Below, in pieces: positions 30,600 through 43,883 of a stretch of DNA of 64,000 bases; position 1 is the first letter of the stretch; every line of letters starts with the position of its first letter. The position numbers and the translations under genes were made by a program. Origin of the DNA: Hyphomicrobiales bacterium (GTDB lineage Bacteria > Pseudomonadota > Alphaproteobacteria > Rhizobiales > Rhizobiaceae); assembly GCA_900472605.1 (NCBI GenBank), contig UCJD01000023.1, positions 1-64,000 on the forward strand, written 5' to 3'. The notes below the pieces were generated by a model that was not told where the DNA came from, did no database searches, and saw nothing but the letters and a program-made list of their open reading frames with translations.

Positions 30600-30676
30600 T
30601 GGTACGGTTGGGGGGTCTCGAACCTCCGACCTCAGGTGCCACAAACCTGCGCTCTAACCAACTGAGCTACAACCGC
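30600..30676 (-). tRNA. tRNA-His (anticodon GTG)
   Basis: 77 bases including an encoded CCA. Cloverleaf on the minus strand: acceptor GCGGTTG / CAACCGT, D arm GCTC / GAGC, anticodon arm CAGGT-TTGTGGC-ACCTG with anticodon GTG, variable loop AGGTC, T arm GGAGG-TTCGAGA-CCCCC. The discriminator is A73, and the base before G1 is T, not the G-1 found in most bacterial tRNA-His; this is the known alphaproteobacterial variant. The T stem as read contains one A-C mismatch in its middle pair. Confidence 0.95.
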
Positions 30677-30754
30677 ACAAACGTCGCTTGGCGCGACGGG
30701 GGTGACATACGGGGACTTGAAATTTAATTCAAGCCCTATCTGTCCTTAATATAC

Positions 30755-30786
30755 AAAAAGGCCGGACGAAGGGTCCAGCCTTTTTG
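30755..30786 (-). terminator. Terminator after the phasin gene
   Basis: Stem AAAAAGGC-C-GGAC / GTCC-A-GCCTTTTT with one internal mismatch and a short loop. On the minus strand it runs GGCTGGAC...GGCCTTTTT, a strong intrinsic terminator. Confidence 0.9.
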
Positions 30787-30803
30787 TGTGTCTGGCATGA
30801 AAA

Positions 30804-31274
30804 TCAGGCAGCCTTGAAAGAGGCCATGACCTTTTCAGCGGCTTCCTTCGACGGCTTGGCAAGCTTTTCGGCCACCTGCTTGGAGGTTTCCTGCATGGCC
30901 TTGGCCTGTTCGATCGTCAGTTCCGCCTGCTTGCGCAGGAACGAAGTCTGCAGCTCGAAGAATTCGGCGACGGACTTGACCGAAAGAAGCGCATCCATGT
31001 GGCTCAGCGAATTCTCGGCATTGGTGCGCAGCGCGCCGATCGCCTGATGGCCGATCTCGGCAGCGCCGGCCTGGGCCGTCTGCACCGTGGATTCGAGCGT
31101 CTTTCCAGCTTCCTCGCCGGCGGCCTTCATCTTGGCATAGGCGTCGCGCGACTGCTGCGAGCCCTTTTCGGCGAAATCGCGAAACGAGTCAGCGAACTTC
31201 GCGGGGTCAAAAGAGGAGATAGAAAATACGTCTTCCATTTTCGCCATTGGTGCTTGATCCTTCTGTCTCGGCAT
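30804..31274 (-). CDS. Phasin (polyhydroxyalkanoate granule protein)
   Basis: 156-residue phasin-family protein that coats PHB granules. Nearly all is amphipathic helix: SRDAYAKMKAAGEEAGKTLEST near residues 40-62, then GHQAIGALRTNAENSLSHMDALLSVKSVAEFFELQ, the phasin core, near residues 75-109, and KQAELTIEQAKAMQETSKQVAEKL near residues 115-138. The start at 31274 has GAGG at 8 bases; a second Met at 31247 (MAKMEDVF) with AAGGA is also possible and would fit some family members better. It is divergent from the cbrA-like kinase gene. A strong terminator separates it from the tRNA. Confidence 0.9.
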   Translation of the reverse strand: MPRQKDQAPMAKMEDVFSISSFDPAKFADSFRDFAEKGSQQSRDAYAKMKAAGEEAGKTLESTVQTAQAGAAEIGHQAIGALRTNAENSLSHMDALLSVKSVAEFFELQTSFLRKQAELTIEQAKAMQETSKQVAEKLAKPSKEAAEKVMASFKAA

Positions 31275-31460
31275 ATTGAAAGCCTCGTTTGTTAGGTAGC
31301 CATCATATAGCGAATTTTATTGTGCACTGCAACATAATTGTGCGGCGCAACCGACGTTAACCTTTTCGGCCGAAAGCCATTGGTCGCGCTGGACCGGTTT
31401 GCGCCCTGTCGTTATTAATAGACCGTTAATTTGCCAGGCCCGAAGACTAAAGGTCCGCTG

Positions 31461-35468
<4,008 letters not shown>

Positions 35469-35474
35469 GAAAAA

Positions 35475-35494
35475 AGGCAGCCAAGAGGCTGCCT
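35475..35494 (+). terminator. Terminator after the cbrA-like gene
   Basis: Perfect 8-base-pair stem AGGCAGCC / GGCTGCCT with loop AAGA, preceded by an A run (AAAAAA) and seven bases after the stop codon. The T tract after the stem is poor. Confidence 0.7.
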
Positions 35495-35540
35495 GAGAGT
35501 TTGGGTGCTGTTCAACAAGGGCTTAGGCGATCTAACATCA

Positions 35541-35639
35541 TGTTGCGGGAGCAAAGGCCCCAAGCTGCCTCGTTCATATGCAGCCCCAAGTTACATTCAC
35601 CTTTGACAAAGCCTTCTTAACGAAAGGTTTCCCGCAACA
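35541..35639. ncRNA. Candidate structured RNA between cbrA and acetoacetyl-CoA ligase
   Basis: A perfect 10-base inverted repeat TGTTGCGGGA (35541-35550) / TCCCGCAACA (35630-35639) closes a 99-base segment. Read on the minus strand, the motif TTGGGGC occurs twice inside. The segment lies between convergent genes, has no open frame of note and is set off from the cbrA terminator. Strand, transcription and family are unknown. Confidence 0.4.
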
Positions 35640-35688
35640 GGAAGCTCTGGCCGGTCAGATATTGTAGTTTCACTATCATTTTAGGCAT

Positions 35689-37641
35689 TCAGGCGCGCAG
35701 CTCTTCGATTTTAGAAAACAAATCAAGAGCTTCCGGATTGGCGAGCGCCTCCTTGTTCTTCACCGGCCGGCCGTGCACGATCTCGCGAACGGCGAGTTCG
35801 ACGATCTTGCCCGACTTTGTGCGCGGAATATCCGTAACCGCGATGATCTTGGCAGGGACGTGACGTGGCGAGGCGCCGCTGCGGATTCGCGCTTTGATTG
35901 ATCTGACCAGCTCATCGGTCAAGGCAACGCCGGATGCCAGGCGCACAAAGAGAACGACCCTGACATCGTCCTCCCAATCCTGGCCGATGCAGAGCGCTTC
36001 GGTAACCTCAGGCATCTGCTCGACCTGATTGTAGATCTCCGCCGTCCCGATGCGCACGCCGCCGGGATTGAGCGTGGCGTCCGAGCGGCCGTGAATGATG
36101 ATGCCATCATGCTCGGTCCATTCGGCGAAATCGCCGTGGCACCAGATGTTGTCGAAGCGCTCGAAATAGGCGGCGCGGTATTTGGCGCCATCATGATCGT
36201 TCCAGAACATGACCGGCATGGACGGGAATGCCTTCGTGCAGACCAGTTCGCCCTTTTCGCCGCGAACGGGATGGCCGTCGTCGTCCCACACATCCATGGC
36301 AAGGCCGAGGCCGGGCCCCTGGATTTCTCCGCGCCAAACCGGCTGCATGGGATTGCCCAGCACGAAGCAGGAGACGATGTCGGTACCGCCGGAGATGGAG
36401 GCGAGCTGAATGTCCGGCTTGATGCCCTCATAGACGAAGGTGAAGCCTTCGGGCGATAGCGGCGATCCGGTCGAGGTCATCAGCCGCAGGCTCTTGAGAT
36501 CGTGAGAGGTGCGCGGCGTCAGGCCGCTCTTGCGCACCGCATCGATATACTTCGCCGAGGTGCCGAAGACCGCGAACTGCTCGGCCTGCGCATAGTCGAA
36601 CAGCACATTGCCATCGGGCGCGAAGGGCGAGCCGTCGAACAAGCAGAGCGTGGCCCCGACGGCAAGCCCCGATACCAGCCAGTTCCACATCATCCAGCCG
36701 CAAGTGGTGAAATAGAAGAGCTTCTCGCCTTTGCCCAGGCCGCAATGCAGCCGATGTTCCTTGAGGTGTTGCAGCAGCGTGCCGCCGGCCGAATGCACGA
36801 TGCATTTGGGCACGCCGGTCGTGCCCGAGGAAAACAGGATGTAGAGCGGGTGCGAAAACGGCAGGCGCAGGAATTCGACTGGGCGGGCGGGATAGGCGCC
36901 GATGAAGGCGTCAAGCGTTCGGGCGCCTGTTACGGCCCTCGCTACATCATCCGCATCGCCGGCATAGTGCACGACGATGGTGGGAACGCCGAGCCTGGCT
37001 GCGACCGCAGCCACCTTCTCCTTGATTGGCTGCAGCTTGCCGCCATACCAATAGGCATCGCAGGTGACGAACAGCTTCGGCTCGATCTGGCCGAAGCGAT
37101 CGAGCACGCCCTGTTCGCCGAAATCGGGAGAGCAGGACGACCAGATCGCGCCGATCGAGGCGGCCGCGAGCATGAAGGCGACCGTTTCGGGCACGTTCGG
37201 CATCATTGCCGCCACGCGATCTCCAGGCGCGATACCCTCGGCCCGCATTGCCTGCTGCAATCTCGAAACCAGCGCGCGCAGGCGTTCCCAGCTCCAGCGA
37301 TCTTCTGCCTTGTCTTCTCCACGAAAGATGATCGCCTCGGCTGTTCCCTCGCCCGAGAGCAGGTTTTCGGCGAAGTTGAGCGTCGCGTCGGGAAAGAAGC
37401 GGGCCTCCAGCATCACTTCATCGTCGACCAGCACCCGTTCGCCGCGCTCGCCCTTGACTGCGCAAAACTCCCAGGCCGCCGTCCAGAATTTGGCGCGATC
37501 GGCGACCGACCAGGCATGCAGCTCGCCATAAGTGGATAGTGAAAGACCGAAGTCCCGATTGCACCTCTGCATGAATGCGAAGATTGGACTGGCTTCGACC
37601 GAAGCTCGCGAAGGGATCCAGAGTGGCTTATCGTCACGCAT
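35689..37641 (-). CDS. acsA2: Acetoacetate--CoA ligase (acetoacetyl-CoA synthetase)
   Basis: ATP-dependent ligase making acetoacetyl-CoA from acetoacetate in the breakdown of PHB and hydroxybutyrate. It has 650 residues, the family length. Adenylate-forming motifs are visible: [18 protein letters not shown] (near residues 270-287), [13 protein letters not shown] (near residues 405-417), HGDFAEW and [17 protein letters not shown] (near residues 500-525). The catalytic Lys lies in [10 protein letters not shown] near the C-terminus. The N-terminus ([18 protein letters not shown]) is characteristic of acetoacetyl- rather than acetyl-CoA synthetases. The symbol acsA2 follows rhizobial usage. It lies near the phasin gene, consistent with PHB metabolism. 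Confidence 0.93.
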   Translation of the reverse strand: MRDDKPLWIPSRASVEASPIFAFMQRCNRDFGLSLSTYGELHAWSVADRAKFWTAAWEFCAVKGERGERVLVDDEVMLEARFFPDATLNFAENLLSGEGTAEAIIFRGEDKAEDRWSWERLRALVSRLQQAMRAEGIAPGDRVAAMMPNVPETVAFMLAAASIGAIWSSCSPDFGEQGVLDRFGQIEPKLFVTCDAYWYGGKLQPIKEKVAAVAARLGVPTIVVHYAGDADDVARAVTGARTLDAFIGAYPARPVEFLRLPFSHPLYILFSSGTTGVPKCIVHSAGGTLLQHLKEHRLHCGLGKGEKLFYFTTCGWMMWNWLVSGLAVGATLCLFDGSPFAPDGNVLFDYAQAEQFAVFGTSAKYIDAVRKSGLTPRTSHDLKSLRLMTSTGSPLSPEGFTFVYEGIKPDIQLASISGGTDIVSCFVLGNPMQPVWRGEIQGPGLGLAMDVWDDDGHPVRGEKGELVCTKAFPSMPVMFWNDHDGAKYRAAYFERFDNIWCHGDFAEWTEHDGIIIHGRSDATLNPGGVRIGTAEIYNQVEQMPEVTEALCIGQDWEDDVRVVLFVRLASGVALTDELVRSIKARIRSGASPRHVPAKIIAVTDIPRTKSGKIVELAVREIVHGRPVKNKEALANPEALDLFSKIEELRA

Positions 37642-37801
37642 GCAGAACTCCTCTTGTTAGCCCCTATATAACACGCCATGAAGACGGATAAAGATGGCGG
37701 CCGAGCGGGTCGCCCGGCTATATGTTTGCAACCGCCCGGCATTTGATATATCCGGAATTTCAGTACATTAACGGGCAGATGTCGAAAGACTGGCGAAACG
37801 C

Positions 37802-39694
37802 ATGGGTACGTCCCGACAACCGCCGCGGCGGATAAAAATCAGGCCCGTCTCCCGCTGGCTACCGGGTGTCGCGCGCGTCGCGACGATCTCGCTGCTGATC
37901 TTTCTTGCCGTTTTCGTTTCGCTCAGGGTGGCCGGTCCCTATGTCATCTCGACCGGGCTTGTACGCTCCGGCATCGAGGATACGCTGTCGCGGTGGACGG
38001 GCTACAATGCCGAGATTTCAGGCCGACCTGTCATCGAATTCTGGCCGACGCCGCGCATCACCATCAACAAGATCGCAGTCCGCCAGAAAAGTGCAGACAA
38101 CAAGCTGCTCGGCACGATCGAAAGCATCTCGGCCGAATTCAGCCTGATCGATGCCTTCAGGGGCAAGGCGAGCTTTCACGAGTTCCATATCCTGCGGCCA
38201 AACCTGCTTTTGACGCGGGAGCGCGACGGGACAATCGACTGGACGAATGATGGTCAGCTGGCACAGGCGATTGCCGGCGCGCAGGAGCGGAACGGCGAGG
38301 AGACGCTCGCCTCAACGCTCGACGCCGACATTGGAACCATCACCGTCGAAGACGGCACCTTGAACGTCACCGATGTCGCCAGCGGCAAGACCTACCGCTT
38401 CGACAGCGTCACCGCCGATATCGGATGGCCACGCCTTTCGAGCCCGATCAACGCGGTCCTGATCGCCAGAACGAACGGCCTTGATATCAAGCTGGACTTT
38501 TCCTCGCGTAGCCCGCTGCTGACGTTCGGCGGCAAGAATGCGCCGCTGAGAGCCGCCCTTGCCTCCAAGCTGGTCAACGCGAAGTTCGAAGGCGTGGCAA
38601 ACATCGCCCACCTGTTCAGCCTGCAAGGCAGCATGTCTCTCGGCATACCGGATCTGCCGGCGCTGCTGACGTGGGCCGGGCGGGCGCTGCCGGATGCGGC
38701 GACGCTGAAGGCGTTTTCCATCGAGAGCGACGTGGTTTCGGCCGCAAACGGCTTCCGTTTCGACAATGTCAGCCTGGGCATGAACGGTTCGAGCGCCAGC
38801 GGCGCCATGGATGTGAGCTTCGTGCCCGGCAAGCGCGCAAAACTCGGCGGCACGCTGGCCTTCGACCAGATCAACTTCAAGTCCCTGTTTGATGCCTTCG
38901 TGGTGCGACTCGTGGCCGGCGAGGATCATGGGCCACCCGATGGCGGAGCCTTGCAGCAGCTCGATCTCGACCTCAGGCTGTCTGCCAAGCAGGCCGATCT
39001 CGCCCCCTTCAAGCTCTCCAATGTCGGCGCCAGCATTATCGTTTCCAGCAACGAGGCGCGGTTCGATATTGGCGACAGCCAGTTCGAGGGCGGCGCGCTG
39101 ACGGCGCATATCGAGACCACGCGCGGCGACTTCGATGGCGGCGGCAAGCTGCAGATGTCGATCCGGGGCGCGGATTTCGCCAGCCTGATCGAGCGGCTGA
39201 ACCTCAAAGGTCCGCTGCCGCTCGCAACCGGCTCGCTCGACCTTGCCGTGCGCACCACGCTGCCGATCTGGAAGGCGGGCCCGGAGGATGTGACGGGCAA
39301 CATTCATTTTCGCGCGCAGTCGGGCTCGCTGCCGGGCTTCGATAGCGAGGCGGTGCGAAGCGAAGCGGCGAAGGCGGAGTTCTTTGCGCTGAGCGCGGTT
39401 TCACACCGCGCCTTCGCGTTCGATCGTTTGGATATCGCGGCCGATCTCGATGACGGGGCCGCGCAAATCAAGCGCGGCCGGATCGAAGGGCCGCAGGAAA
39501 CGATCACGCTGTCGGGCGTCATTCCCTACAAATCGAGCGGGCTCGCCCTCTCCGGCAAGATCACCGCGACCGATCCAGCCAACGACGCAGCCTTTCCGGT
39601 GCTGCCGTTCTTCGTCGGCGGTTCCTGGCCGGATCCGGTCCTCTCGGCGCTGCCGGGCAACCAGCAGCAGCCGCAGCAAGGCGCCACGAAGTAA
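37802..39694 (+). CDS. AsmA-family protein
   Basis: 630-residue envelope protein. After a basic N-terminus (RRIKIRPVSRW) one membrane helix spans about residues 25-47. The AsmA N-terminal domain follows (GYNAEISGRPVIEFWPTPRITINKIAV near residues 67-93), then a long beta-rich periplasmic part. The C-terminal AsmA-2 region (LDLAVRTTLPIWKAGPEDVTGNIHFRAQSG) is near residues 480-509. Members of this superfamily are proposed to carry phospholipids between membranes. It stands alone on the plus strand between two minus-strand units, and its stop codon abuts the potI stop. Confidence 0.85.
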   Translation: MGTSRQPPRRIKIRPVSRWLPGVARVATISLLIFLAVFVSLRVAGPYVISTGLVRSGIEDTLSRWTGYNAEISGRPVIEFWPTPRITINKIAVRQKSADNKLLGTIESISAEFSLIDAFRGKASFHEFHILRPNLLLTRERDGTIDWTNDGQLAQAIAGAQERNGEETLASTLDADIGTITVEDGTLNVTDVASGKTYRFDSVTADIGWPRLSSPINAVLIARTNGLDIKLDFSSRSPLLTFGGKNAPLRAALASKLVNAKFEGVANIAHLFSLQGSMSLGIPDLPALLTWAGRALPDAATLKAFSIESDVVSAANGFRFDNVSLGMNGSSASGAMDVSFVPGKRAKLGGTLAFDQINFKSLFDAFVVRLVAGEDHGPPDGGALQQLDLDLRLSAKQADLAPFKLSNVGASIIVSSNEARFDIGDSQFEGGALTAHIETTRGDFDGGGKLQMSIRGADFASLIERLNLKGPLPLATGSLDLAVRTTLPIWKAGPEDVTGNIHFRAQSGSLPGFDSEAVRSEAAKAEFFALSAVSHRAFAFDRLDIAADLDDGAAQIKRGRIEGPQETITLSGVIPYKSSGLALSGKITATDPANDAAFPVLPFFVGGSWPDPVLSALPGNQQQPQQGATK

Positions 39695-40513
39695 TCACGG
39701 CGCGTTCGCCGCCGCCCGCTCATCCCTCTCGCGCTGCAGTTCCCGCCGCTTGGTGATGACGGATGTGCAAATGACGCCGACCGCGACGATCGCGATCAGG
39801 ATGGTGCAGACCGCGTTGATCTCGGGCGTGACGCCGAGACGGACCTGGCTGTAGATCTTCATCGGCAGCGTGGTGGCACCGGGGCCAGACGTAAAGCTGG
39901 CAATCACCAGATCGTCCAACGACAGGGTGAAGGCGAGGATCCAGCCCGATGCCACGGCGGGTGCGATGATCGGTAGGGTGATCTCGAAGAAGGTGCGCAC
40001 CGGCGGCGAGCCGAGATCAAGCGCTGCTTCCTCGATCGAGCGATCGAAGGTCAAGAGGCGCGACTGCACGACGACGGCGACGAAACACATGGTGAGCGTC
40101 GTATGCGCCAGCGTGATCGTCCAGAAGCCGCGGTCGAGGCCAATTGCCACGAAGAGCAAGAGCAGCGACAGGCCGGTAATGACCTCGGGCATGACCAGCG
40201 GCGCGTAGACCATGCCGGAGAAGAGCATGCGGCCGCGGAAACGTGTGTAGCGCACCAGCGTGATGGCGGCGAGCGTGCCGAGGATGGTCGCGGCGGTGGC
40301 CGAGAGCACGCCCACGCGGAGCGTCACCCAGGCGGCGTCGAGCAGCGCCTGGTTCTGGAAGAGCGATACGTACCACTTGGTCGAGAAGCCGCCCCAGACG
40401 GTGACGAGCTTGGATTCGTTGAACGAGAAGACGACCAGGAGCACGATCGGCAGATAGAGGAAGGCGAAGCCGAGCGTCACGGAGGCGACGTTGAAGCGGG
40501 TCCATTTCATCAT
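39695..40513 (-). CDS. potI: Putrescine/spermidine ABC transporter permease PotI
   Basis: Inner-membrane permease, 272 residues, six helices, last gene of potFGHI. The EAA loop is SIEEAALDLGSPPVRTFFEITLP near residues 160-182. The first helix is VTLGFAFLYLPIVLLVVFSFNES-like near residues 12-34. It starts 3 bases after potH. The C-terminal tail is highly charged (KRRELQRERDERAA). Confidence 0.93.
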   Translation of the reverse strand: MMKWTRFNVASVTLGFAFLYLPIVLLVVFSFNESKLVTVWGGFSTKWYVSLFQNQALLDAAWVTLRVGVLSATAATILGTLAAITLVRYTRFRGRMLFSGMVYAPLVMPEVITGLSLLLLFVAIGLDRGFWTITLAHTTLTMCFVAVVVQSRLLTFDRSIEEAALDLGSPPVRTFFEITLPIIAPAVASGWILAFTLSLDDLVIASFTSGPGATTLPMKIYSQVRLGVTPEINAVCTILIAIVAVGVICTSVITKRRELQRERDERAAANAP

Positions 40514-40516
40514 GGC

Positions 40517-41428
40517 CTATCTCCCCTGCTCGTCGGCTTTGGCCTGCACATTCTGGAAGAACACGATGGGGATCACCAGGATGAGAAGCAAGATGGTCGC
40601 CACGGCGGACGAAACCGGCCAGTCGCGGTTGGAATTGAACTCGTTCCACAGCGTCTTGCCGATCATCAGTGTCTGCGATCCGCCGAGCAGATCGGGGATG
40701 ACGAACTCGCCGACGGCGGGGATGAAGACCAGCATGCAGCCGGCAACGACGCCCGGCAGCGACAGCGGGAAGGTCACCCGCCAGAAGGCCGTGATCGGCG
40801 GGCAGCCGAGATCCTGCGCCGCCTCGATCAGCGTGCCGTCCATCTTCTCCAGCGAGGAGTAGAGCGGCAGCACCATGAAGGGCAGGTAGGAATAGACGAT
40901 GCCGATATAGACGGCGATGTTGGTGTTCAAGATGATCAGCGGGCTGTCGATCACGTGCAGCGACAGCAGCAACTGATTGAGCAACCCCTCGGGCTTGAGG
41001 ATGGCGATCCAGGCGTAAACGCGGATCAGGAAGCTCGTCCAGAACGGCAGGATGACCAGCATCAGCAGCGTCGGGCGGATGCTGCGCGGGGCGTTTGCCA
41101 TGCCATAGGCGATCGGATAGGCGATCAGCAGGGTGAGCAGCGTCGAGATGCCGGCGATGATGACGCTGGAGAGATAGGCGTTGAAATAGAGCGGATCGTC
41201 GATCAGGTAGTGATAGTTGTCGAAGGAGAAGCTGGCGATCTTGTCCCAGACATCGGCCCAGCTGTCGGAAAAGGAGAAGGCCGGATCGTAGGGCGGCATG
41301 GCGATCGCCGTCGTCGACAGCGAGATGCGGAAGACGATGAAGAACGGCGCCAGGAAGAACAGCAGCAGCCAGACATAGGGGATGATGATGACGAGGCGGT
41401 TGTAGACCGATGATCCGAGCTTGCCCAT
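40517..41428 (-). CDS. potH: Putrescine/spermidine ABC transporter permease PotH
   Basis: Inner-membrane permease, 303 residues, partner of PotI. An N-terminal helix is followed by a long periplasmic loop (AMPPYDPAFSFSDSWADVW), and then by five helices. The EAA loop is TLIEAAQDLGCPPITAFWRVTFP near residues 198-220. It starts 4 bases after potG. Confidence 0.93.
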   Translation of the reverse strand: MGKLGSSVYNRLVIIIPYVWLLLFFLAPFFIVFRISLSTTAIAMPPYDPAFSFSDSWADVWDKIASFSFDNYHYLIDDPLYFNAYLSSVIIAGISTLLTLLIAYPIAYGMANAPRSIRPTLLMLVILPFWTSFLIRVYAWIAILKPEGLLNQLLLSLHVIDSPLIILNTNIAVYIGIVYSYLPFMVLPLYSSLEKMDGTLIEAAQDLGCPPITAFWRVTFPLSLPGVVAGCMLVFIPAVGEFVIPDLLGGSQTLMIGKTLWNEFNSNRDWPVSSAVATILLLILVIPIVFFQNVQAKADEQGR

Positions 41429-41432
41429 GGCG

Positions 41433-42575
41433 TCAATCCTTCAGCACGACGCCGGCGTCCTCGGCGAAGGTGACCCAGACTTCCTGATCGTAGACGAAGG
41501 GATCATCCACGGCGCGCTGTGCATTGAGCGACGACGCCTTGACGACCTTGCCGCTCTTCAGCTTGACGTGGAAGACGGTCATGTCGCCGAGATAGGCGAT
41601 GTCCCACAGTTCGCCCGACGCGGCGTTGACGCCGGGATTGGCCGGGGGGGTGCGCGTGACCTTCAGTTTTTCCGGGCGGATGGCGAAGCCGGCGGCGCTG
41701 CCGGCCGGCGGGGCCTCGGCGCCCGTGACCCTGATCGTCAGGGTTTCATCCACCGCGATCTCCACGGTGCCGGCGTTCGAGGCGGTGACCTTGCCGTCGA
41801 AGATGTTCACGTCGCCGATGAAGTCGGCCACGAAGCGGGAGTTGGGCGCCTCGTAGATTTCGGCCGGCGTCGCCACCTGGATGACCTTGCCGTGGCTCAT
41901 GACCGCGATGCGGTCGGCCATGGTCATGGCCTCTTCCTGGTCGTGGGTGACGACGACGAAGGTGAGGCCGAGGTTCTGCTGCAGGTCCATCAGCTCGAAC
42001 TGGGTTTCCTCGCGCAGCTTCTTGTCGAGCGCGCCAAGCGGTTCGTCGAGCAGCAGCACTTTCGGGCGCTTGGCGAGCGAGCGGGCGAGCGCCACGCGCT
42101 GGCGCTGGCCGCCGGAAAGTTGGTTGGGCTTGCGGGAGGCGAATTTCTCCAGCTTCACCATCTTCAGCATCTGCAGCACGCGTTCGCCGATCTCGTCCTT
42201 GGCCATGCCATCCTGGCGCAGGCCGAAGGCGATGTTCTTTTCAACCGTCATGTGCGGGAAGAGCGCGTAGGACTGGAACATCATGTTGACGGGCCGCTTG
42301 TAGGGCGGGGTGCCGGCGAGGTCGGTGCCGTCGAGGACGATTTCGCCGGATGTCGGCTGCTCGAAGCCGGCCAGCATGCGCAGCAGCGTGGACTTGCCAC
42401 AGCCGGACGCGCCGAGCAGTGCGAAGAACTCGCGGTGATAGATATCAAGCGACAGGTCGTCGACGGCGGTGAAATCGCCGAAGCGTTTGGTGACGTTCTT
42501 GACCGAGATGAACGGCTTGGCGGCCGGATCGGCCCAAGGCGCAAAGGAACGGCGAATATTGCCGAGTGACTTCAT
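41433..42575 (-). CDS. potG: Polyamine ABC transporter ATP-binding protein PotG
   Basis: ATPase of the polyamine importer, 380 residues from the ATG at 42575. Walker A GASGCGKST is near residues 56-64, signature LSGGQRQRVALARSL, Walker B VLLLDEPLGALD and H-loop VTHDQEEAMTMADR. The C-terminal 130 residues form the TOBE-type regulatory domain with FAIRPEKLKVTR, as in MalK/PotA-like ATPases. An extension to an upstream Met (42605) lies in the intercistronic spacer and was rejected. Confidence 0.94.
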   Translation of the reverse strand: MKSLGNIRRSFAPWADPAAKPFISVKNVTKRFGDFTAVDDLSLDIYHREFFALLGASGCGKSTLLRMLAGFEQPTSGEIVLDGTDLAGTPPYKRPVNMMFQSYALFPHMTVEKNIAFGLRQDGMAKDEIGERVLQMLKMVKLEKFASRKPNQLSGGQRQRVALARSLAKRPKVLLLDEPLGALDKKLREETQFELMDLQQNLGLTFVVVTHDQEEAMTMADRIAVMSHGKVIQVATPAEIYEAPNSRFVADFIGDVNIFDGKVTASNAGTVEIAVDETLTIRVTGAEAPPAGSAAGFAIRPEKLKVTRTPPANPGVNAASGELWDIAYLGDMTVFHVKLKSGKVVKASSLNAQRAVDDPFVYDQEVWVTFAEDAGVVLKD

Positions 42576-42623
42576 GATTTTTCCCCGAAAACTGACCTGA
42601 TCCAATGCGCCACTAAAAGAAAT

Positions 42624-42645
42624 GCCCGAACCGTCAGGTTCGGGC
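42624..42645 (-). other. Intercistronic hairpin between potF and potG
   Basis: Perfect 9-base-pair stem GCCCGAACC / GGTTCGGGC with loop GTCA. It lies 11 bases after the potF stop on the minus strand and is followed by ATTTCTTTTAG. It is likely a leaky terminator that leaves the binding protein in excess over the membrane parts. Confidence 0.75.
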
Positions 42646-42656
42646 AGATCAGTGCA

Positions 42657-43754
42657 TTACTGACCGGTGACGACTGTCGTCCACAGTCGCGTCACGGCGC
42701 GCTGCGCTTTCGCATCGAGCGGCGGAACGGTGAAGAGCTTCGCCATGACCTCGGGAGTCGGATAGATCGCCGTGTCGTCGATCACTTCCTTGTCCAGCAG
42801 CGGCTGCGAGGCCTTGTTGCCGTTGGCGTAGAAGACGTAGTTCGATGCCTTGGCGGCGACTTCGGGCTTCATCATGTAGTTGATGAACTCATGCGCTTCG
42901 GCCACGTGCGGCGCATCCTTGGGGATACCGAACACGTCGAAGAAAATCTGCGCGCCCTGGTTCGGCACCGAGTAATCGACCTTGACGCCGGAGTTGGCTT
43001 CGGTGGCGCGGTCGCGGGCCTGGAAGACGTCGCCCGAGAAGCCGAGCGCGATGCAGATGTCGCCATTGGCGAGCGCGCTGATATATTCCGAGGAGTGGAA
43101 CTTGCGCACGAAGGGACGAACGGCCATCAGCACGTCCTGCGCCTTCTTCAGGTCCTCCGTCTTGGTGCTGTTCGGGTCGAGGCCGAGATAGGCGAGTACG
43201 GAGGGGATGACGTCGGTCGGCGAATCCAGCATGTAGATGCCGCAATCCTTGAGCTTGGCGGCCTTTGCGGGATCGAAGAGCGCATCCCAATTGGGCTTCT
43301 CATCGGTGCCGAGCGCTGCCTTCACCTTGTCGACATTGTAGCCGATGCCCGTGGTGCCCCACATGTAGTCGATGGCATACTCGTTGCCCGGATCGAAGGA
43401 CGCGACGCCCTTGGTGACCACGTCCCACATGTTGGAGAGGTTCGGAAGCTTCGACTTGTCGAGCTTCTGGTAGACGCCGGCGGCGATCTGGCGCTGCATG
43501 AAGGAGACGGTCGGCACCACGACGTCGTAGCCCGTGCCGCCGGCCAGAAGCTTGGCTTCCAGCGTCTCGTTGCTGTCGAAGGTGTCGTAGACGACCTTGA
43601 TGCCGGTTTCCTTGGTGAAATCTTCGAGGATGGAACTGTCGATATAATCGGACCAGTTGTAGACATTGACGACGCGATCCGCGGCAACGGATGGCGTGAT
43701 CGAAAGCCCAGTCACGAGAGCCGTGGCCGCGAGCTTTGCGAGAATTGACCTCAT
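42657..43754 (-). CDS. potF: Periplasmic putrescine/polyamine-binding protein PotF
   Basis: Substrate-binding protein of the importer, 365 residues. The signal peptide covers residues 1-24 (ending PSVAA). The mature protein begins RVVNVYNWSDYID, the hallmark of PotF/PotD with the aromatic substrate-box residues. Further motifs are LAGGTGYDVVVPTVSFMQRQ near residues 74-93 and YMWGTTGIGYNVDKVK near residues 136-151. The ATG at 43754 follows AGGAG. It is the first gene of the operon; with puuA-puuB at 54.7-57.5 kb it forms a polyamine uptake and use set. Confidence 0.94.
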   Translation of the reverse strand: MRSILAKLAATALVTGLSITPSVAADRVVNVYNWSDYIDSSILEDFTKETGIKVVYDTFDSNETLEAKLLAGGTGYDVVVPTVSFMQRQIAAGVYQKLDKSKLPNLSNMWDVVTKGVASFDPGNEYAIDYMWGTTGIGYNVDKVKAALGTDEKPNWDALFDPAKAAKLKDCGIYMLDSPTDVIPSVLAYLGLDPNSTKTEDLKKAQDVLMAVRPFVRKFHSSEYISALANGDICIALGFSGDVFQARDRATEANSGVKVDYSVPNQGAQIFFDVFGIPKDAPHVAEAHEFINYMMKPEVAAKASNYVFYANGNKASQPLLDKEVIDDTAIYPTPEVMAKLFTVPPLDAKAQRAVTRLWTTVVTGQ

Positions 43755-43883
43755 GCTATCTCCTGCTTTTTGTTTGGGCCCCGTTTTCCGCGGATGCCCT
43801 CCCTCTGGTTTTGGTTGCAGACTAGAAAGGATTTCTGGAGCCGACAAGCGCAAAATCCTGCACTCTCAATGATTTCGCCGCGG

